DNA of 64,000 nucleotides from Meghimatium bilineatum (GCA_034231615.1 CM067310.1:4596510-4660509), one strand, 5' to 3'; shown: positions 10,626 to 21,230, counted from the stretch's first letter. Notes: a model not told the origin generated them from the sequence alone. Numbers and translations: made by a program.

Positions 10626-10904
10626 CGACACTACTTAGTCTGTATTTATCAGGAAGGCCATCCATAACGAACTGTAGAAAGGCAATACATCTGAACGTAA
10701 TCATCAGATCATGGGAGAAATAAGTTGAGCGAATTTGACCAATTTTGGAAACATTAATTGAACAACAGCCCAAGACTCCCATATTGTGCGCATCGTTAAT
10801 CAATAATTGAAGAACCAAGAAGCTTTTCGTAGTGACGAGCAATATTGTTACGTTATTGCTGATTGGTCAAGAAAGAATCCAATGAGAGGATGTATATTTC
10901 GCCG

Positions 10905-11045
10905 TGGGCCATATTCTTCTTCTTCTTCTGCGTTCGTTCTCAAACTCCTGCAGATTATCGGGATGTAGTCCGGAGAACGGAATGTGTTGTGTCATGGTTT
11001 ACTGCATTGCTGCGATATCTGCGCCTTGCGGCCTGACACGGCCAT
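10905..11045 (-). mobile_element. SINE family A, truncated
   Basis: Minus copy holding the (GAA)n tail complement, CTCAAACTCCTGCAGATTAT, GTAGTCCGGAGAACGG and GCGATATCTGCGCC, then ends abruptly at a GGCCTGACACGG junction. The 5' half is missing, as expected for truncated reverse transcription. Confidence 0.82.
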
Positions 11046-11144
11046 ATATCCGGGCTGAACGCTTGTAGATTGATTTTACGTAACTGTAGAGTTCCCGACA
11101 TGCGGGTCAGCGGGCAATATATTATTAATACGCCTCGGGTGCAA

Positions 11145-11425
11145 TATACACTAGCTACCACTAAATATAAACTAGCTACACCACTAAATATACACTAGCT
11201 ACACCACTAAATATACACTAGCTACACCACTAAATATACACTAGCTACACCACTAAATATAAACTAGCTACACCACTAAATATACACTAGCTACACCACT
11301 AAATATACACTAGCTACACCACTAAATATAAACTAGCTACACCACTAAATATACACTAGCTACACCACTAAATATACACTAGCTACACCACCAAATATAC
11401 ACTAGCTACACCACTAAATATACTG
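11145..11425. repeat. 23-bp minisatellite, about 12 units
   Basis: Units of TACACTAGCTACACCACTAA plus ATA. Variant TAAACTAGC units recur every third or fourth unit near 11265-11330, a short higher-order pattern. Confidence 0.96.
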
Positions 11426-11495
11426 CTGACAACTAAGATGACTGCTGATTATGACTGCTGATTCAGCAGTCCATAGGAATCAACCAACATTGATC

Positions 11496-11812
11496 GTCCT
11501 TGTGTTGCCGGGGCCCGAAAGGGAAGCAAAGATTAGCAACACTGTTTACCTTCCACGCATGTCGTAAAAGGAGACTAAAGAGGTTATGGGATGGAGTTGG
11601 CTCTCCCATCCCATATAGGGTCAGTGACCTAAAGCCATGCTGAAGTCGGATGTGTCAGACCAAAAGGTATTACACCAATGCTGTAATCCTGCAGATATCA
11701 CAGCAATGCTGTAAACCATGACACAACGCATTCCGTTCTCCGACTACATCCTGCTAATCTGCAGGAGTCTGAGAACGAACGCTGAAGAATAAGAAGAAGA
11801 AGAAGAAGAACC
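11496..11812 (+). mobile_element. SINE family A, full length, internal duplication
   Basis: Complete order of family A segments from TGTTGCCGGGGCCCGAAAGG to CTGCAGGAGTCTGAGAACGA and a long (GAA)n tail. The AATGCTGTAA motif is present twice (near 11680 and 11708), so ~35 bp are duplicated internally. Flanks CCAACATTGAT and CCAAGATTGAT form an 11-bp duplication with one mismatch. Confidence 0.88.
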
Positions 11813-12099
11813 AAGATTGATGACGCAGTTTCGGGTCTGCGCACAGGAATATTCTAAAGCGAGTGAATGGCTTTGTCAATGATATAGTCCTGTAGCTTAT
11901 CGGGAATTCATCCTTCGTAACTAAAGCAATGTGACTTTACCTGTGATTTCACAGTGCTTGCGCACACAAAGTGTGCACAAAGTCAGTATGACAAATCCCT
12001 AGAAAAGTCATATAACATTAACCTTTGAAGAATTGTCATCATGAGTCCACTGGGCTGTATCGAAACCCTCGACGGTATAAGACCTCCGTACTGAATTAA

Positions 12100-12260
12100 T
12101 TAGGGACCTTTTTAACTTACGTTTTTCATTAATGTGGGTTACCAATTCTATACTTGTAGTCGCATATCAAAAATAGTTTCAAATATACATAGTAACCAAC
12201 CAAAATCATGAAAATAATCTTAAACGTAACGAATGAGGTTCTAATTAATTCGATTGAAAA
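12100..12260 (+). mobile_element. Family G element copy
   Basis: Shows GTAACGAATGAGGTTCTAAT and ACTTGTAGTCGCATATC, as in copies at 22385 and 58680 but more diverged. No target duplication located. Confidence 0.5.
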
Positions 12261-12534
12261 GTCTTATATAAGAACTATACATGTACACGGTAATGGCTGT
12301 ATAAATGACTAGGGATTAGTTCTGGAGAGAGATCTGATAAAATATAAAGGAACCCCCCCCCCCACCTTTCAACAATGCTTGTTAACGCTGATGTTATGAC
12401 GTGCACAACCCGTAGCATGTGCCTATACCTAGATATCCGTGGATGTATACTGGCGATTATCTGGCAATATGCTTTGTGTGACAGACACACCACGTACAGC
12501 TACACAACGCGTTTTGGTGGAGATCCAACTAGGG

Positions 12535-12751
12535 GAGATTTGTATCTTTCTTCAGCGCAGAATCAGTGCATAGGGCAGAGACCAGAGCTCTACAGTTCGA
12601 ACGATTTGTTGCTACTGTGTGTATTTATTCTTGCAATGTTGTTGAGACCTATAGTCAAACCTTCTTTGATGGTTGTTTTGCGAAGAGTTTTTCTTGGTCT
12701 TCCTCTTTTTCCTCTACCATCACCTTCAATTTTGATTTGTGCGAATTCACC
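12535..12751 (-). pseudogene. RT C-terminal tail fragment
   Basis: The minus frame reads KIEGDGRGKRGRPRKTLRKT then TIKEGLTIGLNNIARINTHS. GKRGRPRKT is the basic GRP(R/K) motif near the C-terminus of endonuclease-RT non-LTR retrotransposon proteins. It ends directly at a SINE family B copy on the opposite strand, so it is the site SINE B inserted into or a composite. Confidence 0.6.
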
Positions 12752-12915
12752 GAAGACGGATGTGTCAGGCCATTGGCGCAAGTAAAACGGCGACACACGG
12801 CATTAACATTCTCTGGACTACATCCTGCTAGAAATCTAGTAGAACAATGGTCTTGCTACAAGGGAGATCCAGCGGGAGTTTGAAAATGAACGATGAAGAA
12901 GAAGAAGAAGAATTG
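12752..12915 (+). mobile_element. SINE family B
   Basis: GAAGACGGATGTGTCAGGCC, ATTGGCGCAAGTAAAACGGC, GGACTACATCCTGCTAGAAA, CTACAAGGGAGATCCAGCGG, GAGTTTGAAAATGAACG and a (GAA)n tail. The last ~80 bp resemble family A with an extra internal segment (AATCTAGTAGAACAATGG). Confidence 0.85.
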
Positions 12916-13082
12916 TGCGAAGATATTGTACCTTATTATGGAGCATCCATTTATGCAAATTTTCCATAAAATATTTTGGTCGTAGCATTAATAGTTTTTG
13001 AGATATAGACTCTCAAAATAGGTGGTGGTGGGACAAGAAATTGTAAGAAATATTGCAAAAATGTTCAGTGTGTTTTAGAAAA

Positions 13083-13165
13083 ACAGTGAACAGTTCAAAT
13101 TAATAAAAACATTGAACAGTTCAAATTAATAAAAACATTGAACAGTTCATATTAATAAAAACAAT
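13083..13165. repeat. 26-bp tandem repeat, 3 units
   Basis: GAACAGTTCAAATTAATAAA repeated three times, with GTTCAT in the third unit. Confidence 0.9.
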
Positions 13166-13325
13166 GAACCCCACCCGATATCCTATATCGTAGCATCGTT
13201 TTTAAGAATTGTCAATTAAATTGTATATCTCACTTGCAACACATGTGACGAGTTTCAATTTGATTACCAAAGTCATTAATCGAAATGTCAGGAAAAAAAT
13301 ATTCCAAACACTCAAGAAAACGTAA

Positions 13326-13721
13326 ATATAAGTAGGAAGCCTGAGGACAATTAAAAAAAATTCTTGAGACTAACGGGTAACGGGAATTGAACCAGTTCGT
13401 TCAACGGCACCAAATCGCCTAGCAACTACTGAACACGCGTTCTTCCGTACTTGACTAACCGCATCTCCAAAAACAAAAATATGTTTGTTGTTACTGAGGA
13501 TATTTCAATACCTGTACGGAATGTTTGTTGTTGTTGTAATAGTCCTTGTCTCGATCGGTAATTCTGGTGACTTTGTGTGCAAGGTTTGAATGGCTTGATG
13601 AAATCGCATCTATTTTTGGAGAAGCGGTTAGTCAAGTACGGAAGAACGCGTGTTCAATAATTGCTAGGCGATTTGGTGCCGTTGAACGGATTGGTTCAAT
13701 TCCCGTTAGTCTCAAGAAATT
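13326..13721 (-). mobile_element. Family D foldback element, copy 1
   Basis: The left arm (about 13350-13470) and right arm (about 13613-13720) are inverted copies of one tRNA-like block with the B-box-like GGTTCAATTCCCG. Between them is a linker (TGTTGTTACTGAGGATAT, CAATACCTGTACGG). The whole is bounded by the perfect direct repeat TCAAGAAAACGTAA (13312-13325, 13722-13735), so it was inserted as one unit. The left arm alone has the tail AAGTAGGAAGCC; copy 3 (61302) shows that linker-arm-tail is the linear form. Both arms share GAACACG where the other copies have GCACACG or GCACATG. Confidence 0.82.
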
Positions 13722-13867
13722 TCAAGAAAACGTAAGTTTTGTGGAAATAGATTTACTAATAAAAATTGTCAGTTCAGCGAAGTTGATATAGACAGAGATA
13801 TAACTCATTGCAATGTTGATACGCCTAATGCTAAAATTAGTACAGGGTGTATAGATAATATTAATAC

Positions 13868-13925
13868 ATTTCTTCTTCTTCTGTGTTTGTTCTCAAACTC
13901 GTGCAGATTAGCAGGATTGTTCACA
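13868..13925 (-). mobile_element. SINE family A, 3' end only
   Basis: The (GAA)n tail complement TTCTTCTTCTTCTG followed by GTTCTCAAACTCGTGCAGAT and TAGCAGGAT, then unrelated sequence. A severely truncated copy just upstream of the transposase gene. Confidence 0.75.
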
Positions 13926-13989
13926 TAGTTATACATCTATTCATAAGGACACGCCCCCTTCAAGCAAGTCAGAAAGAAAGCTAAAAGGG

Positions 13990-15697
13990 ATGTATGGAAT
14001 ATTATATGACTCTGACAGTGAAGGTGAGAATATACAAGACATAGACCTAGTTAGTGAAAACCATTGTAAGGAATCATGGTGTGGAAACAGGATCATTGAT
14101 TTTGAAATCTTACAACAACAAATATCTTCACATCTTGTATGTCAGTACTGCTTCGGCATTGTTGATTTTGTGGAAACAGAGAGGCATGGACTAGGCAGCC
14201 AGTTTGTATTTAGTTGTAGGAATAAGAAATGCACTAAGCAAATACCTTTCAATTCAAATCAACAAATATCAATAATCAATAATCTACAAATACATTCAAT
14301 CAATCGTAGATCTGTATTTGCTATGCGCTGTGTCGGAGGAGGACTTGCTGCTTTGGAAACATTTTGCGGAATGATGTGCTTACCACCACCCATTAAAAAG
14401 AGTTCATACAAACTAATCAAGGAATCCATTGCCAAATCTGTTTCATCAGCTCAGTTTGAAAGCATGAAGAAAGCAGCACAGATAGAATATAAATTACCAG
14501 AAGTTCCAGATATAGAAGATGTATGTAGAAATATTGATGTATCTGTTGATGGAACTTGGATGACTAGAGGTCACACATCACAAATTGGGGTCACATCACT
14601 GATTGGGTGTGTTACTGGCAAAGTTTTAGAAACAGCAGTACTTTCCAAGGCATGTAAATCATGTGATTATTGGGAAAAGCAGGACAAGAAATCACAAGAA
14701 TACCAACTGTGGAAAAATAAGCATGAGTCTCAATGTACGGCTACACATAAAGGGTCATCTGGAAGTATGAAGGCGTCAATAGCCGTGAATTTATTTTCTA
14801 ACTCCGAAGAAAAGTATAGATTGAGATATATAAGATTTGTAGGAGATGGTGATACCAACAGTTTTAAAAGTGTTTCCAATTCAAACCCATATGGTGATGT
14901 GAAAGTGGAGAAAATAGAATGTGTAGGACATGTACAGAAGAGAATGGGCACACGATTGCGCAAGATAAAATGTGCATGGTCAGGTAGAAATTTAACAGAT
15001 GGAAGAAAAATAAGAGGTAAAGGTAGACAAACAGACAATCAAAAAATAAAATTCAATAAAATAAAAAGATATAATTCACAACTATTATGGGAATGCCATT
15101 AGAGGAAATAGGAATAATTTGAGAGGACAGAGAGAATCTGTGTGGGCCATTTATTTTCACAAGTTATCAACTGATGAGAACCCGATGCATAACCTTTGTG
15201 GTAACAGTTGGTGTCCATACAAGATAGCAGTTGCTGCCAATAAGCCATTCAAACATCGAAACAGTATATCAGAGGCAGTATTGGATGTAATCAAGCCTGT
15301 GTTCAAAGATCTCAGCCACCCAAGCATCTTGACAAAATGTTTAGAATGCTACACTCAAAATGCAAATGAGTCCTTCAACAGTATGATATGGCAGATCTGC
15401 CCAAAGCACTTATACCATGGTTTGACTGCTGTTAATATTGGTGTTGGCATTGCAACCTTAGTTTTTAATGATGGATCACAAGCTCTGCAAGCTACACTTA
15501 GGTTGTTGGAAGTGACTTGCGGAAAACTCACGTTGGATTACTTCGCAAGAACTGATTCAAAGAGACTATTAAATGCACAAAATAAGGTTACCGAGGCAAC
15601 CCTAGAAGTCAGAAGAGCCAGGAGAAGAAGGAGATTGGGTCTAAATGAAGCACAAGTTGAAGCCGAAGGATATCCATACCTTGCAGGAGGTTATTAA
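13990..15697 (+). pseudogene. Mutator-like DDE transposase, one frameshift
   Basis: Two open frames, 13990-15102 (370 residues) and the region ending at 15697, join through a frame change between about 15065 and 15103, where the second frame continues as NYYGNAIRGN. Together about 565 residues. Features of the animal Mutator-like transposase family: a C-x2-C and C-x4-C zinc motif (C51, C54, C76, C81), the first Asp in VDGTW (D187), the second Asp in FVGDGD (D286 or D288), CVGHVQKRMGTRL after it, and the putative Glu in NANESFNSMIW in the second frame. Except for the shift, the catalytic layout is intact and base composition is ordinary, so inactivation looks recent or is a sequencing error in an A-rich stretch. 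I found no terminal inverted repeats. The ATG at 13990 begins an acidic N-terminus (DSDSEGEN). It would cut and paste its own element; it is not a host gene. Confidence 0.85.
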
Positions 15698-16045
15698 GGT
15701 AAGAAATTATATTTTTAATGTGGAAATTTTCTTTTCGTTCGTTTGCCAAATATTGATGTGATTAACAAATCCGTTCTCATAACTTTTTCAAATATTAACC
15801 AATATTGATAAAATTTAGCATGCATATTCCTAACATAATTCCATATAGCGCAAACTAAGAACTTTGCTATATATCTGTATTTACAATTTTTACAGCCATT
15901 CAAATTTGGAAAATTTACACCCAAAATTGGTGAACTTTGAACCAGCCTGTATGAAAAGTTTGAAAATATATTATAATATCCTTAGTTTACGCTATAGCTA
16001 TTCCATTTCTATGCATATATTTTAAATTTTAACTCATTTGTACAA
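15698..16045. other. 3' flank of the transposase, no gene
   Basis: AT-rich sequence directly after the transposase stop. It may include the transposon's 3' untranslated end, but no inverted-repeat partner is evident upstream of 13990. Confidence 0.45.
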
Positions 16046-16046
16046 A

Positions 16047-16236
16047 GAAGTTACATTCACATCAATAATCAACATTGTGAAGAAGTTACATTCACATCAA
16101 TATTCAACATTGTGAAGAAGTTACATTCACATCAATATTCAACATTGTGAAGAAGTTACATTCACATCAATAATCAACATTGTGAAAAAGTTACATTCAC
16201 ATCAATAATCAACATTGTTAAGAAGTTACATCGACA
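16047..16236. repeat. 32-bp minisatellite, 6 units
   Basis: Units of GAAGTTACATTCACATCAAT plus AATCAACATTGT with AAT/TAT variants; the last unit is diverged. Confidence 0.95.
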
Positions 16237-16544
16237 TCACGATCTGTCTAATATTGATTATCAAATTTCTCTAGAACAGACATGCAATGATGGCCATGGG
16301 ACACCGTTTTCCATTTTTAGAAGCACCACAGGATACAGTCATCTTCGAAGACTTCCTCTAGTGCCATCTGTTTAATTAACTTTTGTCTCTGATCTAATCA
16401 ATATCGAAGGGATAAAACTAAGATATTCTCAACGATGGTCCTGGACCGGGGCGTTGATTTTTAAACAACGTTACGTATATATTTTAAAGAATTAAAGATA
16501 TGGCTGGAGATGGCTTTATTTTCTATATCATTCATTCATTCATT

Positions 16545-16772
16545 CATTCATTTTCCTTTTGCGCTGAAGTTAGCGCATAGGGCAGAGGTCAGATCTCTCC
16601 AATTCTGTCTGTTCAAAGCTAGTCTGCGCAGTTCTTGAATAGTATGGATATTGGTTGTTTTACTTTCTCTAAGTATTGTTCTTCTGAGTGTTTCTTTTGG
16701 TCTACCCCTTGCTCTTTTGCCTGTAGGTATCCATTCTATATCAAGATGACACTTAATTTGAAAAAGCGACAT
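16545..16772 (-). pseudogene. RT C-terminal fragment
   Basis: A 74-residue minus frame: EWIPTGKRARGRPKETLRRT, then RRLALNRQNWRDLTSALCA. This is the classic C-terminal block of endonuclease-RT retrotransposon proteins (GKRxRGRPxxTxRR ... AxxRxxWRxLxxALCA). It starts just after a CATT microsatellite (16530-16550) and lies back-to-back with a plus-strand RT piece. Confidence 0.75.
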
Positions 16773-16774
16773 CG

Positions 16775-16925
16775 GTGTTAGAGTGGAAATAAAACTTTAT
16801 ATTCCATTACTGCTTTGTTTTGTTATGTATGGTTGTGAGAGTTGGACACTCACTGCGGACATGGACAGAAGATTACAGGTCGTTGAATACACATGTTACA
16901 GACGAACTCTACCAATCTGACAATC
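16775..16925 (+). pseudogene. RT fragment (YGCESW block)
   Basis: Reads FVMYGCESWTLTADMDRRLQ then VVEYTCYRRTLPI. This is the LxYGxExWT ... CYRRxLxI segment downstream of the RT palm in the same protein class. It is inverted relative to the adjacent C-terminal piece, so the two halves of one remnant may have been rearranged by inversion. Confidence 0.7.
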
Positions 16926-16984
16926 TACTATAGATAAAAAAATGGCAGTGTATCTATAAATGGTAGTATGATAGTATACATATA

Positions 16985-17870
16985 TATTTTATTTCTTACA
17001 TAAACATTTATCTTATGCTATTTATAGGACCGAGTTCGATCCCCACAACAGGCAGTTGTGCATCCAGATCGTTCAGAAAGCAATGACAAACTACTGAACG
17101 TATTTATATTGTCTAGAAACTTACTATACCCAAAAAGGGTTGAAGGGTACGTCCTGAATAGATGTGGGTACACTCTAGAAAATCATATCATTTTTGAATT
17201 GGGTACACACAAGCCTTTTGGACTCAATCCCGATCACTCGTTTGTCTAGTACTGGATCTGTGTGGTCTTTGTCTTTATTCTTTGTGTTCCGCCATTTACT
17301 TATCTATTTGTTCGTTTCGTTTCCACATATATTTACGTTTTTTGAATAGTCAGGACAATTGTACTTACGTAACACATAGGTTATAATCGCTTCACTCAGA
17401 CACGTCAGACTATAACTAAAACTAGTGGGTAACGATGTGCACACAAAAAACATATACATTACAATACACAAATGATATTCAATGCTTCAACCAAAAGATC
17501 TTTATCAAGATACACACAAAACATCAAAAGACGACGAATGGAAAAATTATCACAACAAACAAACGTATCCAACGGAAATATGGAAATGAGATGCCGGAAG
17601 GTCACAAAGTACATAAAAAACGTAAATATACGAGAAAGAAAAGAAACAAAAAGATGAGTAAATGACGGAACAAAAAGAATAAAGACAAAGACCACACCAA
17701 TCCAGTAGTGTGTCATTGCTTTCTGAACGATCCGGATACACAACTGCCTGTGGTGGAGATCGAACTCGTTCCTATAGATAGCATAAGATAAAGGTTTATG
17801 TTGGTTGCTGATCCAGCGGTCCATGGGCTCATGCCCTTTGACCCAAAATGTTTATGTAAGAAATAAAATA
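16985..17870. mobile_element. Family J long inverted-repeat composite
   Basis: The left arm (about 16985-17345) reads CATTTATCTTATGCTATTTA, GACCGAGTTCGATCCCC, GTTCAGAAAGCAATGACA and TGTGGTCTTTGTCTTTATTC. The right arm (about 17600-17870) is its inverted copy but lacks a ~135-bp middle part of the left arm. The central loop (17346-17600) also occurs alone at 26290-26640 in opposite orientation and contains a TTGATAAAGAT...GGTTGAA motif. The arms include a 5'-truncated SINE-2 head. Inverted terminal arms around a unique loop are reported for foldback and Penelope-like elements; I cannot tell which applies. No coding frame is convincing. Confidence 0.65.
17801..17849 (-). mobile_element. Family C short insertion with 7-bp duplication
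   Basis: TTGGTTGCTGATCCAGCGGT through GGGCTCATGCCCTTTGACCC. It interrupts the right arm of family J and is bounded by GTTTATG (17794-17800, 17850-17856). The left arm of J has the uninterrupted sequence, so it gives the pre-insertion state. Longer copies elsewhere end in (CAAC)n; I read this as a 5'-truncated retroposon with a CAAC-type tail. Confidence 0.75.
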
Positions 17871-18209
17871 TAGATGTCTGCAGGTACAAAATCACAATTA
17901 CTTTCAGTAGTGAAGCAAAGAAAACCCCGTCAGTTATGCAGCTCTGTGGACTCATCTGGGATTATTATTTCTTCTTCTTCTTCTGCGTTCAGCATTTGTC
18001 GTCATGTTATATTGTCAGGCCTATCGTCACGACGAAGTCCACTGTCTTCTCCAGGTAAGAGCGGCTGTCCCATAGATTTTGCCTCAAGTCTGTATCCTCT
18101 GGCCAGGTCTGCTGTCTCTGCTCTTTGTATGTTGGGCAGTCATGAAGTCTGGGTTCCGGGTTCCGGATCCACATGGACATTCATCTGTGTATGAGATCCT
18201 CAATCGGTA

Positions 18210-18300
18210 AGTGAAGCTACTTTACTTTTTCCGTGATTTTCATTGGATATAAAAACGAGGTGTACATAAATTGACCAATAATAAACGCGGATAACGTCAA
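18210..18300 (+). mobile_element. Family G fragment
   Basis: Short diverged match (CCGTGATTTTCATTGG, then ATAAAAACGAGGTG and ACATAAATTGACC). Low information. Confidence 0.35.
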
Positions 18301-18319
18301 ATGGCTATTGGTGTTTTTG

Positions 18320-18560
18320 AAGCTGAAAAAAACATTTCCTGCCATGCATGCCATAAGAGGTGACTATGGAGGTTTGGGAGAGAAGTTGGAAGTCCCACGT
18401 TATAGAGGTTCGAAATGACCCAGAAGCCATGCCGAAGTTGCATATATCGCGACGACAGGCGCACATATCGCAGCCTGGAAGTGAACCATGACACATCGCA
18501 TTCCTATCTCTGAACTACATCCCATTAATCTGCGTGAGCGTGAGAAAGAACGAAGAAGAA
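18320..18560 (+). mobile_element. SINE family A, strongly diverged
   Basis: TGCCATGCATGCCATAAGAG, GACCCAGAAGCCATGCCGAA, CATGACACATCGCATTCC and a GAAGAAG tail match family A in order, with many substitutions and a missing 5' end. Confidence 0.65.
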
Positions 18561-18754
18561 GTGGAATAGCGTAACTTTAGAATGATGATACCCAACAAGT
18601 CGACAGGGCTGTATAATGTTGTTGTTGCTGAAATACAAACGCTGATGAGTAATGTTACTTTTTCACCGCACTGCCATTCTTTTAAAAAAGTGGAAAATCG
18701 ATAATATGTACTTACTGCGCAAAACTGAAATCGAACAGGTAGATCCAGGAATAG

Positions 18755-19400
18755 GGTAATACAGTTTTGTTATACTAGACAACGTTTCAAATTTCGTATA
18801 TTTGGGAAGCAAGATAACAGTAGACGGAGATATTTACTCAGAAATCAAGACTCAAATCGCTCTCGCCTCCAACGCCTTTAACAAACTCTCAAACATCTGA
18901 AGATCGAAGATCGCAAGTAAACACATCAAACTGCGACTATTCAATGCAAGTGTGATTCCATCATTGACATATGGATGTGAAAGTTGGAAATCTACCGCAA
19001 TAATTGATAAGAAGTTTGTTGCCTTCGAGAATAGATGCCTCAGTAAAATCACAAATACTAATTGGAAAGACTTAAAATCAAACGATATACTAAGAGAGGA
19101 GACAAACAAGAATATGTGACGAACGTCATCAGAAAACGCTGCTGGACATACATCGACCACATACTTAGAATGAAGGAAGACAGAATACCACGACAAGTCT
19201 TCATGTGGACACCAGGCGGGGAATAAGAAAACAGGGAAGACCAAAAACAACGCTCAGAAGAACTGTTATGAATGAATAAAAATCAACAGGCATAAATGCA
19301 CAAGACCTGAAATCCTTGGCAACTGACCGACATGCATGGAGAACTATGACATCCGCACTATGTGTCAAACTTGGCAAAAGAGGAACTGACTGACTGACGA
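18755..19400 (+). pseudogene. RT C-terminal third, frame-broken
   Basis: Reads VSNFVYLGSKITVDGDIYSE, then after a stop IPSLTYGCESWKS, AFENRCLSKITNTNWKDL, IDHILRMKEDRIPRQVF, GRPKTTLRRT and AWRTMTSALC. These are consecutive blocks of an endonuclease-RT protein C-terminal to the catalytic palm. At least one stop and two frame changes. It ends in a short (ACTG)n tail (19388-19400), a plausible retrotransposon 3' terminus. Confidence 0.8.
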
Positions 19401-19423
19401 TGCCAATACTAAGATATGCAGAT

Positions 19424-20270
19424 GATACAACACTACACTACACTACTACACTACAATAATACACTACAATACTACACTACAATACTACACTACAATACTA
19501 CACTACAATACTACACTACAATACTACACTACAATACTACACTACAATACTACACTACACAACAACACTACAATACTACACTACAATACTACACTACAAT
19601 ACTACACTACAATACAACACTACAATAATACACTACAATACTACACTACAATACAACACTACAATAATACACTACAATACTACACTACAATACTACACTA
19701 AAATAATACACTACAATAATACACTACAATACTACAGTACAATAATACACTACAATACTACACTACAATACTACACTACAATACTACACTATAATACTAC
19801 ACTATAATACTACACTACAATAATACACTACAATAATACACTACAATACTACAGTACAATAATACACTACAATACTACACTACAATACTACACTATAATA
19901 CTACACTACAATACTACACTATAATACTACACTATAATACTACACTATAATACTACACTACAACACTACACTATAATACTACACTACAATACTACACTGC
20001 AAGACTAAACTAGAACACTACACTACAATACTACACTACAATACTACACTATAATACTACACTATAATACTACACTACAATACTACACTATAATACTACG
20101 CTACAATACTACACTACAATACTACACTATAATACTACACTATAATACTACACTACACTACAAGACTACACTACAATACTACACTACAATACTACACTAC
20201 AACACTACACTATAATACTACACTACAATACTACACTACACTGCAAGACTAAACTAGAACACTACAAAGA
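19424..20270. repeat. 13-bp minisatellite, about 65 units
   Basis: Units of ACTACACTACAAT with variants (ATAATAC, ACTATAAT, CTACAACACT, CACTGCAAGACT). It starts 24 bp after the (ACTG)n end of an RT remnant. Longer repeating blocks with CTGCAAGACTAAACTAGAAC occur near 20000 and 20250. Confidence 0.96.
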
Positions 20271-20595
20271 ACTTGAACACGGGCGGATACACACTCCATC
20301 AAAGATCACAGTGAACACCAACATTTATTTCTGAAGAAAATAAAGCCAATATGAAGGCAAGCCACAAAACCACTCACACGCTATTAATCTCGATCAATAA
20401 AAGAGCACTATAATAAGTTACACGTTTCGAATACATTGTTTTTCTAATAAGCAACAACGGGGATTGCAATGAACAAGTCAGATGGATGTTTATCGTTGCA
20501 TTGAACACAGGGATACAAACGAAAAACATAGAATGAACTGCAACTAAATAACAAAACTAACATTTCTTACAGCTTGCATATAGCCAGATCCAATA
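20271..20595. other. No recognisable gene
   Basis: AT-rich spacer. Nothing supported. Confidence 0.45.
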
Positions 20596-21230
20596 TATGG
20601 ATGTCATCATCATCATCAGGTGCCATGCCGGATGGCGTAGGCGGTCATGGCTCTCCACAGCTCTCTGTCCACAGTATTATGTATCAAAGTCGTTGTTGTT
20701 TCTTTGCCGTGCCAGGTTGTCAAACTGTCTAATATTTTCTCATGTTGTCGCCCTCTGTCTCTGGTGCCTTCAATCTTGCCTGTTGTGATTATGTTCTCTA
20801 AACCTGCCTGTCTCATGAAGTGGCCAAAAAAAGAAGATTGCCTTTTTCTTATATTGTTGATTAAGGTCCGTTTCGCATTTAACTCTTTTAACACCTCTAC
20901 ATTAGTTTTTCTGGTAGTCCATGGTATTCTCAGCATTCTTCTGTAGAACCACATCTCCGTTGCCTCCAATCTCCCACTTTCCAGTTTGTTTATTGTCCAA
21001 GACTCGCACCCGTATGTTAGTATAGGATTATATAGCACTGCAGAACTCTCTTTCTCACCTCTAATGACAAGGTCATATTACAAAGTATATTTTTCATTTT
21101 TCTGAATGTTGTTTTTGCCTGTCCTATTTCTGTTGAACTTCTTCCATCTGCTGTAATCATTGTACCTAAATATTTGAATTGGTGGACCTGTTTTAATACT
21201 ATATCATTCACTTTGATCTTGCAAATATGG
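20596..21230 (-). pseudogene. RT C-terminal region, family b
   Basis: Minus frames join across 21020: VLKQVHQFKYLGTMITADGR, TTFRKMKNILCNMTLSLEVR, ILTYGCESWTINKLESGRLE, WFYRRMLRIPWTTRKTN, SFFGHFMRQAGLENIITTGK and WRAMTAYAIRHGT. This is the region C-terminal to the palm of an endonuclease-RT non-LTR retrotransposon. It ends in an (ATG)n tail. Relatives lie at 38293, 43650 and 55592. The palm itself is missing and a short deletion falls at STEIGQAK (the 43650 copy has STEIRSRIGQAK). Confidence 0.85.

Noticed and set aside
12375..12883. Overlapping 105- and 136-residue plus frames
   Set aside because: The region is the antisense of an RT C-terminal fragment followed by SINE B.
14730..15038. 102-residue minus frame
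   Set aside because: Shadow of the transposase coding strand.
15690..15710. Splice donor (GGTAAGAA) right after the transposase stop
   Set aside because: The frame has already terminated and no downstream exon was recognised; GTAAG occurs often by chance.
17435..17824. Open frames of 61-121 residues on both strands
   Set aside because: They lie in the inverted-repeat composite J, whose loop occurs elsewhere as a repeat; no domain and mirrored frames on both strands.
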